Shown here in pieces: positions 9,266-18,647 of a stretch of DNA of 64,000 bases. A program made the position numbers and the translations under genes. The stretch is taken from the NCBI RefSeq assembly GCF_023282985.1, contig NZ_JAGQDC010000001.1:1-64000 (forward strand). The letters are read 5' to 3'. The DNA comes from Serratia silvae. GTDB taxonomy: Bacteria > Pseudomonadota > Gammaproteobacteria > Enterobacterales > Enterobacteriaceae. Below the pieces are notes generated by a model that was not told the origin of the DNA, made no database searches, and saw only the letters and a program-made list of their open reading frames with translations. Position 1 is the stretch's first letter, and every line of letters starts with the position of its first letter.

Positions 9266-9730
9266 TTAGTCGGTCTGTAACACCACCTGATGATCGAACT
9301 CTTTCTCGCAGTAACGGCACTTGAGGTGCACTTCCCCGGCATGGGATTTGACGCTGAAACTGGAAGCCACCGGCTCGCTGCGGCTGATGCAGTTGCTGTT
9401 CGGGCAGGTCAGCACACCGTCGATATGATCCGGCAGGCTGAGCGTCAGCTTGCGCACCACTTCATAGTTATCGATACGGTTGACCGTAGCCTTGGGCGCG
9501 TACATCGCCAGCTGGTTGGCCTGCTGCTCGGTTAAGAAGGTGTTCTCGATCTTGATCAGATCCTTGCGGCCCAGTTCTTTGGAGGGCAGGTTCAGGCCGA
9601 TGGTGATGCGTTGATCGGTGGCGGTCAGTTTGAACAGCGAGAGCAGCTTAAAGCCGATCTGCGCCGGAATATGGTCGATCACCGTGCCGCACTTGATCGC
9701 TTCAACCTGGAGTTTGTTATCGTGAGTCAT
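9266..9730 (-). CDS. pyrI: aspartate carbamoyltransferase regulatory subunit
   Basis: PyrI is the allosteric subunit of aspartate transcarbamoylase; it binds CTP and UTP (inhibition) or ATP (activation) and holds two catalytic trimers together. It has 154 residues: an N-terminal nucleotide-binding domain (about 1-100) and a C-terminal zinc domain in which CPNSNC and CRYC give the four cysteine ligands. It begins 12 bases after pyrB on the same strand, so both subunits come from one attenuated transcript. Confidence 0.97.
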   Translation of the reverse strand: MTHDNKLQVEAIKCGTVIDHIPAQIGFKLLSLFKLTATDQRITIGLNLPSKELGRKDLIKIENTFLTEQQANQLAMYAPKATVNRIDNYEVVRKLTLSLPDHIDGVLTCPNSNCISRSEPVASSFSVKSHAGEVHLKCRYCEKEFDHQVVLQTD

Positions 9731-9742
9731 GACGGTTCCCCC

Positions 9743-10678
9743 TTAAAGAGCCAATTCTGCGTTTAAAACCAGTGCCAACAGCGCCTGACGGGCGTAAATA
9801 CCGTTGCCTGCCTGTTGGAAATAGTGGGCATACGGCGTCTTGTCCACCTCAATGGCAATCTCATCGATGCGCGGCAGCGGATGCAGCACCTTCATGTTGT
9901 CACGGGCACCGGCCAGATCGGAAGCCCGCAGGATGAACTGCGCCTTCACGTTGGCGTATTCGGACGGGTCCAGGCGCTCTTTCTGCACACGGGTCATATA
10001 CAGAATATCCAGTTCCGGCACCACTTCTTCAATACTGTTGTGGCGGCTGTAAGAGATGTCTTTTTCGTCCAGCATCTTCAGGATATAGCTCGGCATCGCC
10101 AGGGCGTCTGGTGCGATGAAGAAGAAGTGGTTCCCTTCATATTTTGCCAGCGCCTGGGTGAGTGAGTGCACGGTGCGGCCATATTTCAGGTCGCCGACCA
10201 TGGCGATATTGATATTGCTCAGGCGGCCCTGGGTTTCCTGGATGGTGAACAGATCCAGCAGCGTTTGGGTCGGGTGCTGGTTCGAGCCGTCACCGGCATT
10301 CAACACCGGGATACCGCCAGAGAATTCAGCGGCCAGGCGTGATGCGCCTTCCTGCGGATGACGCATCACGATGGCATCAACGTAGGTGCTGATCACCGAG
10401 ATGGTATCGGCCAGCGTTTCGCCCTTTTTGCCGAGGGAGGTGTTGCTGCTGTCGGAGAAGCCGACCACCGAAGCCCCCAGGCGCTGGATGGCGGTCTCAA
10501 ACGACAGGCGGGTACGCGTAGACGCTTCAAAGAAGCAACTGGCGATCACCAGGTGTTTGAGCAGCTCCGGCTGTGGGTTAGCTTTCAGGCTGGCGGCGGT
10601 GCTGAGCACCAGCTCCAGATCTTCACGGCTGAGATCGTTAATAGAGATGATGTTCTTGCGATACAGCGGATTGGCCAT
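9743..10678 (-). CDS. pyrB: aspartate carbamoyltransferase catalytic subunit
   Basis: PyrB condenses carbamoyl phosphate with aspartate, the committed step of pyrimidine synthesis. I take ATG 10678 (MANPLYRKN), giving 311 residues like the enterobacterial enzyme, rather than GTG 10684 two codons upstream. Key motifs are [13 protein letters not shown] (carbamoyl phosphate binding), [23 protein letters not shown] and HPLPR. It lies directly downstream of the pyrL attenuator and forms an operon with pyrI. Confidence 0.97.
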   Translation of the reverse strand: MANPLYRKNIISINDLSREDLELVLSTAASLKANPQPELLKHLVIASCFFEASTRTRLSFETAIQRLGASVVGFSDSSNTSLGKKGETLADTISVISTYVDAIVMRHPQEGASRLAAEFSGGIPVLNAGDGSNQHPTQTLLDLFTIQETQGRLSNINIAMVGDLKYGRTVHSLTQALAKYEGNHFFFIAPDALAMPSYILKMLDEKDISYSRHNSIEEVVPELDILYMTRVQKERLDPSEYANVKAQFILRASDLAGARDNMKVLHPLPRIDEIAIEVDKTPYAHYFQQAGNGIYARQALLALVLNAELAL

Positions 10679-10741
10679 GTTCACTCTCCTCGACTCGTGC
10701 CCTTGGCGCGGGGCTTTTCAATGTAATAGCAATGCTTTGGA

Positions 10742-10770
10742 CAAAAAAAAGCCCCTCAACGAGGGGCTTT
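10742..10770 (-). terminator. pyrBI attenuator (intrinsic terminator)
   Basis: Read on the minus strand, a GC-rich stem (arms 10761-10770 and 10748-10757, loop 10758-10760) is followed by eight T residues. It lies between the leader peptide and pyrB, and the leader stop codon falls inside the hairpin. This is the classical arrangement in which a ribosome closely following RNA polymerase at low UTP prevents termination. Confidence 0.92.
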
Positions 10771-10869
10771 AAATGATGGTTCATGCAACAGGGGAAATAA
10801 CGGCAGTTGCCCGCCGATTGGCTGGCGGTTTTGTCGAGTGTGGCGAACAAAACAAAGGTCGTTTTTCAT
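10756..10869 (-). CDS. pyrL: pyrBI operon leader peptide
   Basis: This is a 37-residue peptide starting at ATG 10869 after an AGGAG site. Its role is translation itself: RNA polymerase pauses at U-rich leader positions when UTP is scarce, the ribosome catches up, and the attenuator is disrupted. The C-terminal third is encoded by U-rich codons (Leu-Phe-Pro-Leu-Leu). The TGA lies at 10756-10758 inside the terminator hairpin, so a ribosome finishing the peptide covers the stem. E. coli PyrL is 44 residues and this version differs in sequence, as expected for a leader under only positional constraint. Confidence 0.85.
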   Translation of the reverse strand: MKNDLCFVRHTRQNRQPIGGQLPLFPLLHEPSFKAPR

Positions 10870-10894
10870 GCTTTCTCCTGGCAAATTGTCGCGC

Positions 10895-10922
10895 ATTATA
10901 CTCGCGCTTTTTTTCTCTGCAA
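10895..10922 (-). promoter_or_regulatory. pyrL-pyrBI promoter
   Basis: On the minus strand a perfect TATAAT (10895-10900) is preceded at 16 bases by TTGCAG (10917-10922). Transcription would start some 20 bases before the pyrL ATG. Confidence 0.7.
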
Positions 10923-11026
10923 GGGTAAAAACACCACTTTTTGCGATTTCGCAATCGATTGGCTTGGCGATTACCGCGGCGAGTAGAACTCGGTGTCTGG
11001 TTGTTTGACCATGTTGCCGCTAGCGC

Positions 11027-11743
11027 TTAATCCCGCATATGCTCACCGGCCTGTAAGGCAGCCCGGTCGAAATGCTGCACGATGTGGCCGTTCTCCATCA
11101 GGGCGGCGCGTTCGGACATATGGGCAATCACCTCACCGTCGTGGCTGACCAGCAGGTAGGTCATGCCGTGCTCGCGTTTCAGGTGGTTGAGCAGGTTGAG
11201 GATCTCCGCCTGCACCGACATATCCAGTGCCGAGGTGGGTTCATCCAATAGCAGCAGCTTAGGCCGCAGCAACAAGGCACGGGCGATAGCGACGCGTTGG
11301 CGCTGGCCGCCGGAAAGCTGGTGGGGATAGCGTTGTGCCGTGGCCGCGCTCAGCCCTACCTGCCGCAAGGCTTCGTCAATCCGCGCCGTAATGTGTTTTT
11401 CACCGTGGATCTTCAACGGTTCACCCAGCGTACGGGCAATCTGATGCTGCGGATGTAACGAAGCATAGGGATCTTGAAATACCATCTGCACATCGCGACG
11501 TAATTGGCCGGTGAAGCGTTGCTGTGGTTGCAGAGACTGGCCGAGCAAGCGTACTTCTCCGCGCCATTCACGTTGCAAACCAGCCAGTACGCGCAGTACG
11601 GTGGACTTGCCACAGCCGGAAGCGCCAATCAGGCTGAAGGTTTCCCCGGCTTCGACGCCAAAGCTCACCGACTCCACGGCGATCTTATGGCCGTTGCCCT
11701 GCGGGAAGCTGACCTGCAAGTTTTCAATTTCAATCAGCGCCAT
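11027..11743 (-). CDS. ABC importer ATPase, oligopeptide/nickel type, second ATP-binding subunit
   Basis: This OppF/DppF-like cytoplasmic ATPase powers the five-gene importer. I take ATG 11743 (MALIEIENL), giving 238 residues; a longer frame from 11809 adds 22 residues of no homology inside the preceding gene. Walker A is GASGCGKST, the signature LSGGQRQRVAIARA and Walker B LLLLDEPTSALD. It overlaps the preceding ATPase gene by 14 bases and is the last gene of the operon. It is shorter than typical OppF because it lacks the C-terminal peptide-transporter extension. Confidence 0.9.
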   Translation of the reverse strand: MALIEIENLQVSFPQGNGHKIAVESVSFGVEAGETFSLIGASGCGKSTVLRVLAGLQREWRGEVRLLGQSLQPQQRFTGQLRRDVQMVFQDPYASLHPQHQIARTLGEPLKIHGEKHITARIDEALRQVGLSAATAQRYPHQLSGGQRQRVAIARALLLRPKLLLLDEPTSALDMSVQAEILNLLNHLKREHGMTYLLVSHDGEVIAHMSERAALMENGHIVQHFDRAALQAGEHMRD

Positions 11744-12566
11744 GTTCGCTCCGGGTAAAATCGATGTTGCGATCCAGTACCGGCAAATCCTGGCCGTAGG
11801 TGCTGGCATTAGGGCGGCAGGCCCACAACGTGCGGGTGTAAGGATGGGTGGCTAGCGGCAGGTTGGCCGCGATCCCCTGATCCACCAGCTTGCCCTGATA
11901 CATGACCAACACCCGATCGCAGCGCTCGGCCACTAGCGGCAGATCGTGGCTGATCAGCAACAGCCCCATGTTACGTCGCGTCGTTTGTTCGACGATCAGA
12001 TCGAGGATCTGATTGCGCAATCTGGCATCCAGCGCCGAGGTTGGCTCATCGGCAATCAGCAGTTGCGGATCGTTGACCAGCGCAATCGCCAACATGGCAC
12101 GTTGCCCCATGCCGCCGGAAAGCTGGCCGGGGTAGCTGTGATACAGGCTCTCCGGCAAGCCGACGGCGGCCAGGGAGTTTAATACCCGCTCATGGCGATC
12201 GGCCCGGGTCAGTGCGTTATGCAGCACCAGGGATTCTTCAATCTGCTTACCGATGCTGCGCACCGGGTTCAGCGCATAGCGCGGATCTTGCAGCACCATA
12301 GCGATCTTGGCGCCGCGTACCTCGTTCCATTGGCGTGGCTGAAGCTTCAGTAAATCGGTCTGGCGGTAGTGCAGCTTATCGGCGGTGACGATGCCCGGCT
12401 TACGCACCAGCCCCATTAAAGCGCGGGCGGTCATGGATTTGCCGGAACCGGATTCCCCCACCAGCGCCACTTTCTCCCGGCCAATGCTGAAAGAAAGACT
12501 ATCCACCACCTTGTGGCCGTTAAATTCGATACTCAGGTTCTGTGCTGCCAGGAGTGGTTCAGTCAT
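11730..12566 (-). CDS. ABC importer ATPase, oligopeptide/nickel type, first ATP-binding subunit
   Basis: This is an OppD/DppD-like ATPase. ATG 12566 (MTEPLLAAQ) gives 278 residues and overlaps the end of the upstream permease gene by 8 bases, indicating translational coupling. Walker A is GESGSGKS, the signature LSGGMGQRAMLAIAL and Walker B LLIADEPTSALD; the C-terminus has the HPYTRTLWACRP segment of the oligopeptide-transporter ATPases. It pairs with the next gene as a heterodimer. Confidence 0.9.
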   Translation of the reverse strand: MTEPLLAAQNLSIEFNGHKVVDSLSFSIGREKVALVGESGSGKSMTARALMGLVRKPGIVTADKLHYRQTDLLKLQPRQWNEVRGAKIAMVLQDPRYALNPVRSIGKQIEESLVLHNALTRADRHERVLNSLAAVGLPESLYHSYPGQLSGGMGQRAMLAIALVNDPQLLIADEPTSALDARLRNQILDLIVEQTTRRNMGLLLISHDLPLVAERCDRVLVMYQGKLVDQGIAANLPLATHPYTRTLWACRPNASTYGQDLPVLDRNIDFTRSEHGAD

Positions 12567-13380
12567 GATGCGGATCCAGTAAGTCGCGCAGGCCGTCGCC
12601 CAGCAGGTTAAACGCCAGGCTGCTGATGAGGATCGCACAGCCAGGGATCGCGGCGATCCACCACTGATCGAAGATCACCTGCATCCCGTCGGCTACCATC
12701 GATCCCCATTCCGCCATCGGCGGTCGGGCACCCAGCCCCAGGAATCCCAGACCGGCGGCGGCCAGAATTATTCCCGCTAAATCCAAAGCAAGGCGAACGA
12801 CGGCAGAGGGCAGGCACATGGGCAGAATATGGCCCCACAGCAGGCGTGGCCCCTGAATGCCCATCATTTCGGCGGCGGCCAGGTAGTCGCTTTTACGCAG
12901 CAGTTGGATCTCGGCTCTGGCCTGGCGGGCATACGCGGGCCAGGTGGTGAGTGCCAACGCCAGCGCGCCGTTGACCAGCCCTGGGCCGAGCATCGCCACA
13001 AAGGCGAAGGCCAGGATCAGCCGTGGCATCGACATCACCACGTCGGTAAAGCGCATCAGCACCCGCTCCAGCCAGCCACCGTAATAGCCGGAAAGCACGC
13101 CAATCAGCAGGCCGAGTGGTAGGGTGATCGCCGTGACCAGCAGCACCAGCCCAAGGGTTGGTCGGGTGCCGTAGATCAGGCGGGAAAGCACGTCGCGGCC
13201 ATAGCTGTCGGTGCCAAGCCAGTGGCCAGCCCCTGGTGGTAATAAGCGGTTGGCGGCGTTTTGCCAGTTGGGATCGACCGGTGCCAGCCAAGGCGCGAAC
13301 AGCGCTATCAGCACCAGTAACAGCAGAATGGTGGCTCCACAGGTGGCGGAAGGCGAACGTTGAAGGAGCGTCATTTTCAT
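12559..13380 (-). CDS. ABC importer permease, DppC/NikC type
   Basis: This 273-residue inner-membrane permease has about six membrane helices. The N-terminal helix (about 15-32) is followed by the LGTDSYGRDVLSRLIYG motif typical of the DppC/OppC subfamily and by the EAA-loop region around AAEMMGIQGPRLLWGHILP. It overlaps the upstream permease stop by four bases and the downstream ATPase start by eight. Substrate cannot be read from the sequence; peptides, nickel chelates and opines are known for relatives. Confidence 0.88.
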   Translation of the reverse strand: MKMTLLQRSPSATCGATILLLLVLIALFAPWLAPVDPNWQNAANRLLPPGAGHWLGTDSYGRDVLSRLIYGTRPTLGLVLLVTAITLPLGLLIGVLSGYYGGWLERVLMRFTDVVMSMPRLILAFAFVAMLGPGLVNGALALALTTWPAYARQARAEIQLLRKSDYLAAAEMMGIQGPRLLWGHILPMCLPSAVVRLALDLAGIILAAAGLGFLGLGARPPMAEWGSMVADGMQVIFDQWWIAAIPGCAILISSLAFNLLGDGLRDLLDPHHD

Positions 13381-14429
13381 TGGCGCACCCTCGGATCGAG
13401 CAAGCGCACCAGCAGGTCGGTGAGGTTATTGATAATCACGAAGCACAGCCCAATCAGCAACGTACCGCCCATGATGGCGGTGGTGTCCCCGGCAAATAGC
13501 GCAGTTGTCAGATAGCGGCCAGTGCCCGGCCAGGAGAACACGGTTTCGGTCAGAACCGCCCCCTCCAGCATGCTGGTATAGGCAAGAGCGATCACTGTCA
13601 GCAGGGTGCCGCTGATATTGGGCAGTACGTGGCGGAACATGATGCGCATCTCGCTGGCCCCTTTGGCACGCGCCAGAGTGATGTACTCTTTATTCAGTTC
13701 GCTCAGGCAGGCGGAGCGGGTCAGGCGGGTAATACTGGCCAACGAATAATAGGCCAGCAGGCAAACCGGCAGCACCAGATGTGCCAACGCATTACGTACA
13801 GCCCCCGCATCGCCGGAAAGCCAGGTGTCGATAAGCGCGAAGCCGGTTTTGGCCTCGACGGTGTATTGGTAGATATCATCCAGCCGCCCCGGCCCGGCGC
13901 TCCATTGTAGCTTGGCGTAGAACAACAACAGCATCAGCAGCCCCAGCCAGAAGATGGGCACCGAGTTGCCAAGCAGGGTTATAAAGCGCACGCCGATATC
14001 CAGCTTGCTGCCGGCAAAACGTGCGCACAAGACGCCAGCCAGCACGCCGAGCGGGGCACCAATCACCAACGACAGCGTGGCCAATTCCAACGTGGCCGGG
14101 AAGGCATGCAGCAAATCTAGCAACACTGGCTGGCCGGTGGCGCTGGCGGTGCCGAGATCGCCATGGGCCAGCCGCTCCAGATAGTGCCAGAACTGCACCG
14201 GCAAAGAGCGATCCAGGCCAAGCTGCTGTTTTACCTGCTCATAGGTGGCGGTGCTGGCGTGATCGCCGACGATCTGCAACACGCGATCCACTGGCGATAG
14301 CGCAGACAGTAAGAAGGTGATCAACAACAGGCCGAACAGGGTCAGCGCCAGCGTGAGCAGCCCCTGCGCCAATCCCCAAAGACGACGCCGGGAACGGTTT
14401 CCCGGCGTGGATTTTATTGCTACCGACAT
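13377..14429 (-). CDS. ABC importer permease, DppB/NikB type
   Basis: This 350-residue inner-membrane permease has an N-terminal helix at about 22-45 (LLTLALTLFGLLLITFLLSA) and then the DppB/OppB domain. The cytoplasmic EAA loop reads YITLARAKGASEMRIMFRHVLPN, close to the family consensus, and the last helices end at LLDPRVRQ. It starts 11 bases after the binding-protein gene and forms a heterodimer with the next permease. Confidence 0.88.
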   Translation of the reverse strand: MSVAIKSTPGNRSRRRLWGLAQGLLTLALTLFGLLLITFLLSALSPVDRVLQIVGDHASTATYEQVKQQLGLDRSLPVQFWHYLERLAHGDLGTASATGQPVLLDLLHAFPATLELATLSLVIGAPLGVLAGVLCARFAGSKLDIGVRFITLLGNSVPIFWLGLLMLLLFYAKLQWSAGPGRLDDIYQYTVEAKTGFALIDTWLSGDAGAVRNALAHLVLPVCLLAYYSLASITRLTRSACLSELNKEYITLARAKGASEMRIMFRHVLPNISGTLLTVIALAYTSMLEGAVLTETVFSWPGTGRYLTTALFAGDTTAIMGGTLLIGLCFVIINNLTDLLVRLLDPRVRQ

Positions 14430-14440
14430 GACAATCCTGA

Positions 14441-16009
14441 TTATTTGCTAACGCGATCGTAATAGACCATATCCGCATTCAGGCCCTGTTGATAGCCTTT
14501 GACGTTATCGCGCAGTACTACCTGCGTTTTGGCCTGGTCGATAAACACATACGGCGAATTGCGCTGCAACTCCTGCTGCATGGCGGTATACAGCGCGGTG
14601 CGTTTGGCTGGATCGGCCTCAGCGACTGCTGCCAGCGTTTGTTTGCTCAACTCAGGGATCTGCCAACTGTTCAGCCCGGCTACCGTGCTGCTTTTGCCAT
14701 CGTTATAGGCGAAGGCGCTGGCATTGGAGTGCGCATCGAAGTAGTCCGGGATCCACAGGCGGATCGCTGCCTGATGCTGCTTGGCGCGTACGCGGGCATA
14801 GACCTGGCTACCGGCGGCAGGCAACAGATCGAGCTTCACACCACCTTGGGCAAAGCTGGCCTGCAACGACTGGGCGATGGTGATAAACGGCGGTTTGTTT
14901 TCCACGTCCAGCGTCAGGCTGGCGTTGGTGATGCCGGCTTTTTCCAGGATCGCCTTGGCCTTGGCCGGATCGAAGCTGAACGGGTTATCTTCCAGCGCCC
15001 CCGGCAGGCCGACGGGCAGGAAGCTCTGATGAACGAAGTATTGCCCTTTCAGCAGATCTTTGGTGATGCCCTGATAATCCACCAGATAGCGAGCTGCTTC
15101 CCAGAAGGCCGGGTTCTTCAGCAGTGGGTTGGCGGTATTACCGGTGTTGAACACCAGATAGTTCTGCTCGGCGGAAGGGATTTCCAGCACCTTCACACCC
15201 GCCTGGCTTTTCAGCGCGGCGGTTTGATCCGGGCCGAGTTCACGCGCCACGTCGGCATCCCCTTGCTGGATCAGCAGGCGGCGCGCGCTTGGGTCTGGCA
15301 CGTTCTTGATGATGATATTGCTCAGCAGTGGCTTATCGCCCGGTGAAGTTGGGTTGGCGTCCAGCACTATCGCCTGATGTGGCTGGTAAACCCGCATCTT
15401 GAACGGGCCGCTACCCGCAGAGTGCATCTTCAACCAGGCGTTACCAAAGTCATCACCCTTCGCGTTAGGCTGCACGGCTTTACTGTCGACGATTGAGGCG
15501 ATCGGCGTTGAGAGGATATTCAGGGCTACCGCCGGGCTGACGTCTGCCGTCCAGCTCAGTTGCACGGTATGGTCGTCAATCTTCTTCAACTGCTGTTCGA
15601 TATTGTCCGGCTGCCAGCCGAGCACGTTGAGGATAAACGCTGGTGACTTGTTCATTTTCACTGCGCGGGTATAAGAGAAAATCACGTCGTCGGCGGTCAG
15701 CGGGTTACTTGAGGAGAACGCTGCCTGTGGGCGCAGCTTGACCGTCAGGGTCTTGGCGGCGGCATCATCCTGCCAGCTTTCCGCCAGCACTGGGATCACC
15801 TTGGCTGGATTATCACGATCGGCTTGCACCAGGCGTTGATAGAGGCTGGGTACGGTCTGGATGCTGGAAAGCTCATTGGCCTCCGCCGGATCCAGGCTGA
15901 CGATATCGTCTAGTGACTGCACCACCACCAGCGTATTCGGCGGCGTGGCGGCCAGTGCAGTGGTGGAGAGGGCGGCAAGAATAAACAGCGGCAAGACTTT
16001 GGCTTTCAT
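14441..16009 (-). CDS. periplasmic substrate-binding protein of the ABC importer (SBP family 5)
   Basis: This is a 522-residue protein with a signal peptide (about residues 1-21, ending TALAA) followed by a family 5 solute-binding fold, as in DppA, OppA and NikA: the LVVVQSLDDIVSLDPAEA opening, LAESWQ, and the VKLRPQAAFSSSNPLTADDV segment. It is the first gene of a five-gene operon (binding protein, two permeases, two ATPases). Its substrate is not evident; the operon contains no peptidase or metal gene as a clue. Upstream are 220 bases shared with the argI terminator. Confidence 0.88.
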   Translation of the reverse strand: MKAKVLPLFILAALSTTALAATPPNTLVVVQSLDDIVSLDPAEANELSSIQTVPSLYQRLVQADRDNPAKVIPVLAESWQDDAAAKTLTVKLRPQAAFSSSNPLTADDVIFSYTRAVKMNKSPAFILNVLGWQPDNIEQQLKKIDDHTVQLSWTADVSPAVALNILSTPIASIVDSKAVQPNAKGDDFGNAWLKMHSAGSGPFKMRVYQPHQAIVLDANPTSPGDKPLLSNIIIKNVPDPSARRLLIQQGDADVARELGPDQTAALKSQAGVKVLEIPSAEQNYLVFNTGNTANPLLKNPAFWEAARYLVDYQGITKDLLKGQYFVHQSFLPVGLPGALEDNPFSFDPAKAKAILEKAGITNASLTLDVENKPPFITIAQSLQASFAQGGVKLDLLPAAGSQVYARVRAKQHQAAIRLWIPDYFDAHSNASAFAYNDGKSSTVAGLNSWQIPELSKQTLAAVAEADPAKRTALYTAMQQELQRNSPYVFIDQAKTQVVLRDNVKGYQQGLNADMVYYDRVSK

Positions 16010-16192
16010 AGACGTTTTCCCTTAAATGTGCGGGTAAACCAGAACGGAGAAGAGTTTGTTCTCATTAGTTTTTTACGGCATTTCCGCCGCCAGAATGCCA
16101 CGGTAGAACGTTGGTAAAAAACAGGCAAAGGCCAATAAGTTATTAACAATAACGAAAAAGACTATAGAGCCAGAAGGGGGGATTAACCAGAG

Positions 16193-16215
16193 AAACCCTT
16201 CTGTAAGAAGGGTTT
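16193..16215 (-). terminator. hairpin downstream of argI
   Basis: Arms AAACCCTTC (16193-16201) and GAAGGGTTT (16207-16215) flank a five-base loop just after the argI stop. The T-run on the argI strand is short, so strength is uncertain. Confidence 0.55.
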
Positions 16216-16229
16216 TTGGAGAGAGCGAT

Positions 16230-17249
16230 TTACAGGGTTTTGCTCAGCGTGGCGACCATCACTGCCTTAATGGTGTGCAGGCGGTTCTCTGCCTGATCGA
16301 ACACGATGCTGTGCTCCGACTCGAACACCTCGTTGGTCACTTCCATACCGCCGTGCATGCCGTACTGCTCGGCCATCTGCTTACCCAGTGTGGTTTGATC
16401 GTCATGGAACGCTGGCAGGCAGTGCAGGAATTTCACCTGTGGGTTGCCGGTCAGTTTCACCATTGCCATATTCACCTGATACGGTCTGAGCAAGGAGATC
16501 CGCTCTTGCCAGACTTCTTTGGCTTCTCCCATGGAGACCCAAACGTCGGTATACAGGAAATCGGCGCCTTGCACGCCTTCGGCAATATCTTCCGTCAAGG
16601 TGATTTTGCCACCGGTCTGTTGCGCCAGCGCCTGGCATTCTGCAACCAGTTCGGCCTGCGGCCAACAGGCTTTTGGCGCGACCAAGCGAAGATCCATGCC
16701 TACCAGCGCGGCGGCTTCCAACAGGGTATTGCCCATATTGTTACGTGCATCGCCAATGTAGGCGAACTTCACCTCGCTCAACGCTTTCCCCGGCAGGTGT
16801 TCACTCACGGTGAGCAGATCTGCCAGTAGCTGGGTAGGGTGGAACTCGTTGGTCAGGCCATTCCATACAGGCACACCAGCATGTTCTGCCAAAGTTTCCA
16901 CCAGGCATTGGCCAAAACCACGATATTGAATACCGTCGTACATCCGGCCCAGCACGCGGGCGGTGTCTTTCATTGACTCTTTATGGCCGATCTGGCTGCC
17001 GCTTGGGCCAAGGTACGTCACCTGAGCGCCCTGATCGAATGCGGCAACTTCGAAAGAGCATCGGGTGCGGGTGGAGTCTTTTTCGAAGATGAGCGCAATG
17101 TTTTTGCCTTGCAGATGGCGGGTTTCCTGGCCTTGCTTCTTAGCGTGCTTCAAATCGGCGGCCAACTGCAGCAAGGACAGGATCTCACTGGGGGTAAAAT
17201 CCATTAATCTCAAAAAGTGACGACTGTAGAACGGGTTCATCTGGCTCAT
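16230..17249 (-). CDS. argI: ornithine carbamoyltransferase
   Basis: This enzyme makes citrulline from ornithine and carbamoyl phosphate in arginine synthesis. The 339-residue protein has [15 protein letters not shown] for carbamoyl phosphate, [11 protein letters not shown], and HCLPAFHDD with the catalytic cysteine for ornithine binding. Enterobacteria carry argI and sometimes a duplicate argF; the neighbourhood beside rraB and miaE, near pyrBI, is that of argI. Two ARG boxes precede it, so ArgR repression by arginine is expected. Confidence 0.95.
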   Translation of the reverse strand: MSQMNPFYSRHFLRLMDFTPSEILSLLQLAADLKHAKKQGQETRHLQGKNIALIFEKDSTRTRCSFEVAAFDQGAQVTYLGPSGSQIGHKESMKDTARVLGRMYDGIQYRGFGQCLVETLAEHAGVPVWNGLTNEFHPTQLLADLLTVSEHLPGKALSEVKFAYIGDARNNMGNTLLEAAALVGMDLRLVAPKACWPQAELVAECQALAQQTGGKITLTEDIAEGVQGADFLYTDVWVSMGEAKEVWQERISLLRPYQVNMAMVKLTGNPQVKFLHCLPAFHDDQTTLGKQMAEQYGMHGGMEVTNEVFESEHSIVFDQAENRLHTIKAVMVATLSKTL

Positions 17250-17271
17250 CTCCGTAAATCCCTATCGTTTG

Positions 17272-17310
17272 ATTGAATTTAAATTCACTTTATATGTATG
17301 GATATTCAAT
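17272..17310 (-). promoter_or_regulatory. tandem ARG boxes (ArgR operator) of argI
   Basis: Two 18-base boxes lie at 17272-17289 (TGAAT-TTAA-ATTCA core, perfect) and 17293-17310 (TGTAT-GGAT-ATTCA core, one mismatch in the left arm), separated by three bases and so 21 bases centre to centre, the canonical spacing for ArgR hexamer binding. They lie 23 bases before the argI ATG. Confidence 0.88.
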
Positions 17311-17410
17311 TTCAACCCCGAAGCAGAAATCTTTCACGTTTATCGTGGCAGCGGTGACAGCGGTGTGTGAAAATAGAAGGAACGAAGCCCATTTTATTGA
17401 GGATAGAGGC

Positions 17411-17836
17411 ATGGCAAACCGCGAATTGCTGGAAGAACAACGTGAAGAAACCCGCCTGATCATCGAAGAACTGCTGGAAGACGGCAGCGATCCGGATGCG
17501 CTCTACACCATCGAGCACCATTTCTCTGCCGAAAAGTTTGAAGTTTTGGAGCAGGCCGCCGTAGAAGCCTTCAAATTGGGCTACGAAGTGACCGATGCCG
17601 AAGAGCTGGAAGTAGAAGATGGCTCCATGGTGATGTGTTGTGACGTGATCAGCGAAATTGCGCTGAATGCCGAACTGATCGACAGCCAGGTAGAACAGCT
17701 GGTGGCACTGGCAGAAAAATGCGGTGTTAATTACGACGGTTGGGGCACCTACTATGAAGATCCGAACGGTGAAGAAGGCGACGACGACGAAGACGGCGAC
17801 TTTATCGATGAAGACGACGACGGCAAACGTCATTAA
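17411..17836 (+). CDS. rraB: RNase E inhibitor protein RraB
   Basis: RraB binds RNase E and modulates mRNA decay. ATG 17411 (MANRELLEE) gives 141 residues, like the E. coli protein; an upstream in-frame start at 17273 would cross the argI operator and is not credible. The protein is strongly acidic and ends in a Glu/Asp-rich tail (about 118-138) then GKRH. The core [20 protein letters not shown] is nearly identical to known RraB. It is divergent from argI and 44 bases before miaE. Confidence 0.95.
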   Translation: MANRELLEEQREETRLIIEELLEDGSDPDALYTIEHHFSAEKFEVLEQAAVEAFKLGYEVTDAEELEVEDGSMVMCCDVISEIALNAELIDSQVEQLVALAEKCGVNYDGWGTYYEDPNGEEGDDDEDGDFIDEDDDGKRH

Positions 17837-17880
17837 TTAAATCCTGCGGGCTGGCGCAAGCTGGCCCCTGATAGAACCCG

Positions 17881-18642
17881 ATGAAATACCAATCCCTGTT
17901 ATCCCCAATTTTAAACTTCCTGCACTGTGAAACCCCGGATGGCTGGATCGAAGCGGCACGCCGCCCGGAAAACCTGCCACTGTTGCTGACCGACCACCTG
18001 GTATGCGAGTTGAAAGCGGCGCAGACCGGCATGTGGCTGATCCGCCGCTACGTGGCCGATAAAGAGAGCGGCGATGCCCTGCTGGCGTTGCTCAGGCCCT
18101 ATGAGGCGTTTGTGCACGAGGCGCAGGAAGTGCCTGAAGAGCTGTTCCGCCAGAGCGCGTTTACCAGGAAGATCTTGCCAAAGAACGGTTCAGCCTACGG
18201 CCAGGATCTGGTCGACAAGATGGTGTTGCTGATCAAAGAAGAGCTGCATCACTTCTCGCAGGTGCTGGAGATCATGCAGGCCCGGCAGATCCCTTATAGA
18301 AAAATCACCGCCAGCCGCTACGCCAAAAGCATGATCCGCGAGGTGCGCACCCACGATCCGGCCACTTTGATCGATAAACTGATCTGCGGCGCGTATATCG
18401 AGGCCCGCTCCTGCGAACGCTTCGCCAAGCTGGCCCCGTTCCTGGACGATGAGCTGAACCGGTTTTATGTTTCGCTACTGCGTTCCGAAGCTCGCCATTA
18501 TCAGGATTACCTGACGCTGGCAGAGCAGATTGCCGGCGATGATATCTGTGAGCGCGTGGCGTTTTTTGGCCAGTTGGAGGCGGAATTGATCCGCTCACCA
18601 GACGCCGAGTTCCGCTTCCATAGCGGCGTGCCGGTAGCGTGA
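17881..18642 (+). CDS. miaE: tRNA-(ms2io6A)-hydroxylase
   Basis: MiaE hydroxylates the isopentenyl group of ms2i6A at tRNA position 37, an oxygen-dependent di-iron reaction. In this 253-residue protein the ferritin-like iron ligands lie in LVCELKAAQ, KEELHHFSQV, EARSCERF and SEARHYQDYL. It sits just after rraB on the same strand. E. coli lacks miaE, whereas Salmonella and many Yersiniaceae have it next to argI/rraB, which supports the family assignment. Confidence 0.95.
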   Translation: MKYQSLLSPILNFLHCETPDGWIEAARRPENLPLLLTDHLVCELKAAQTGMWLIRRYVADKESGDALLALLRPYEAFVHEAQEVPEELFRQSAFTRKILPKNGSAYGQDLVDKMVLLIKEELHHFSQVLEIMQARQIPYRKITASRYAKSMIREVRTHDPATLIDKLICGAYIEARSCERFAKLAPFLDDELNRFYVSLLRSEARHYQDYLTLAEQIAGDDICERVAFFGQLEAELIRSPDAEFRFHSGVPVA

Positions 18643-18647
18643 GGGAA

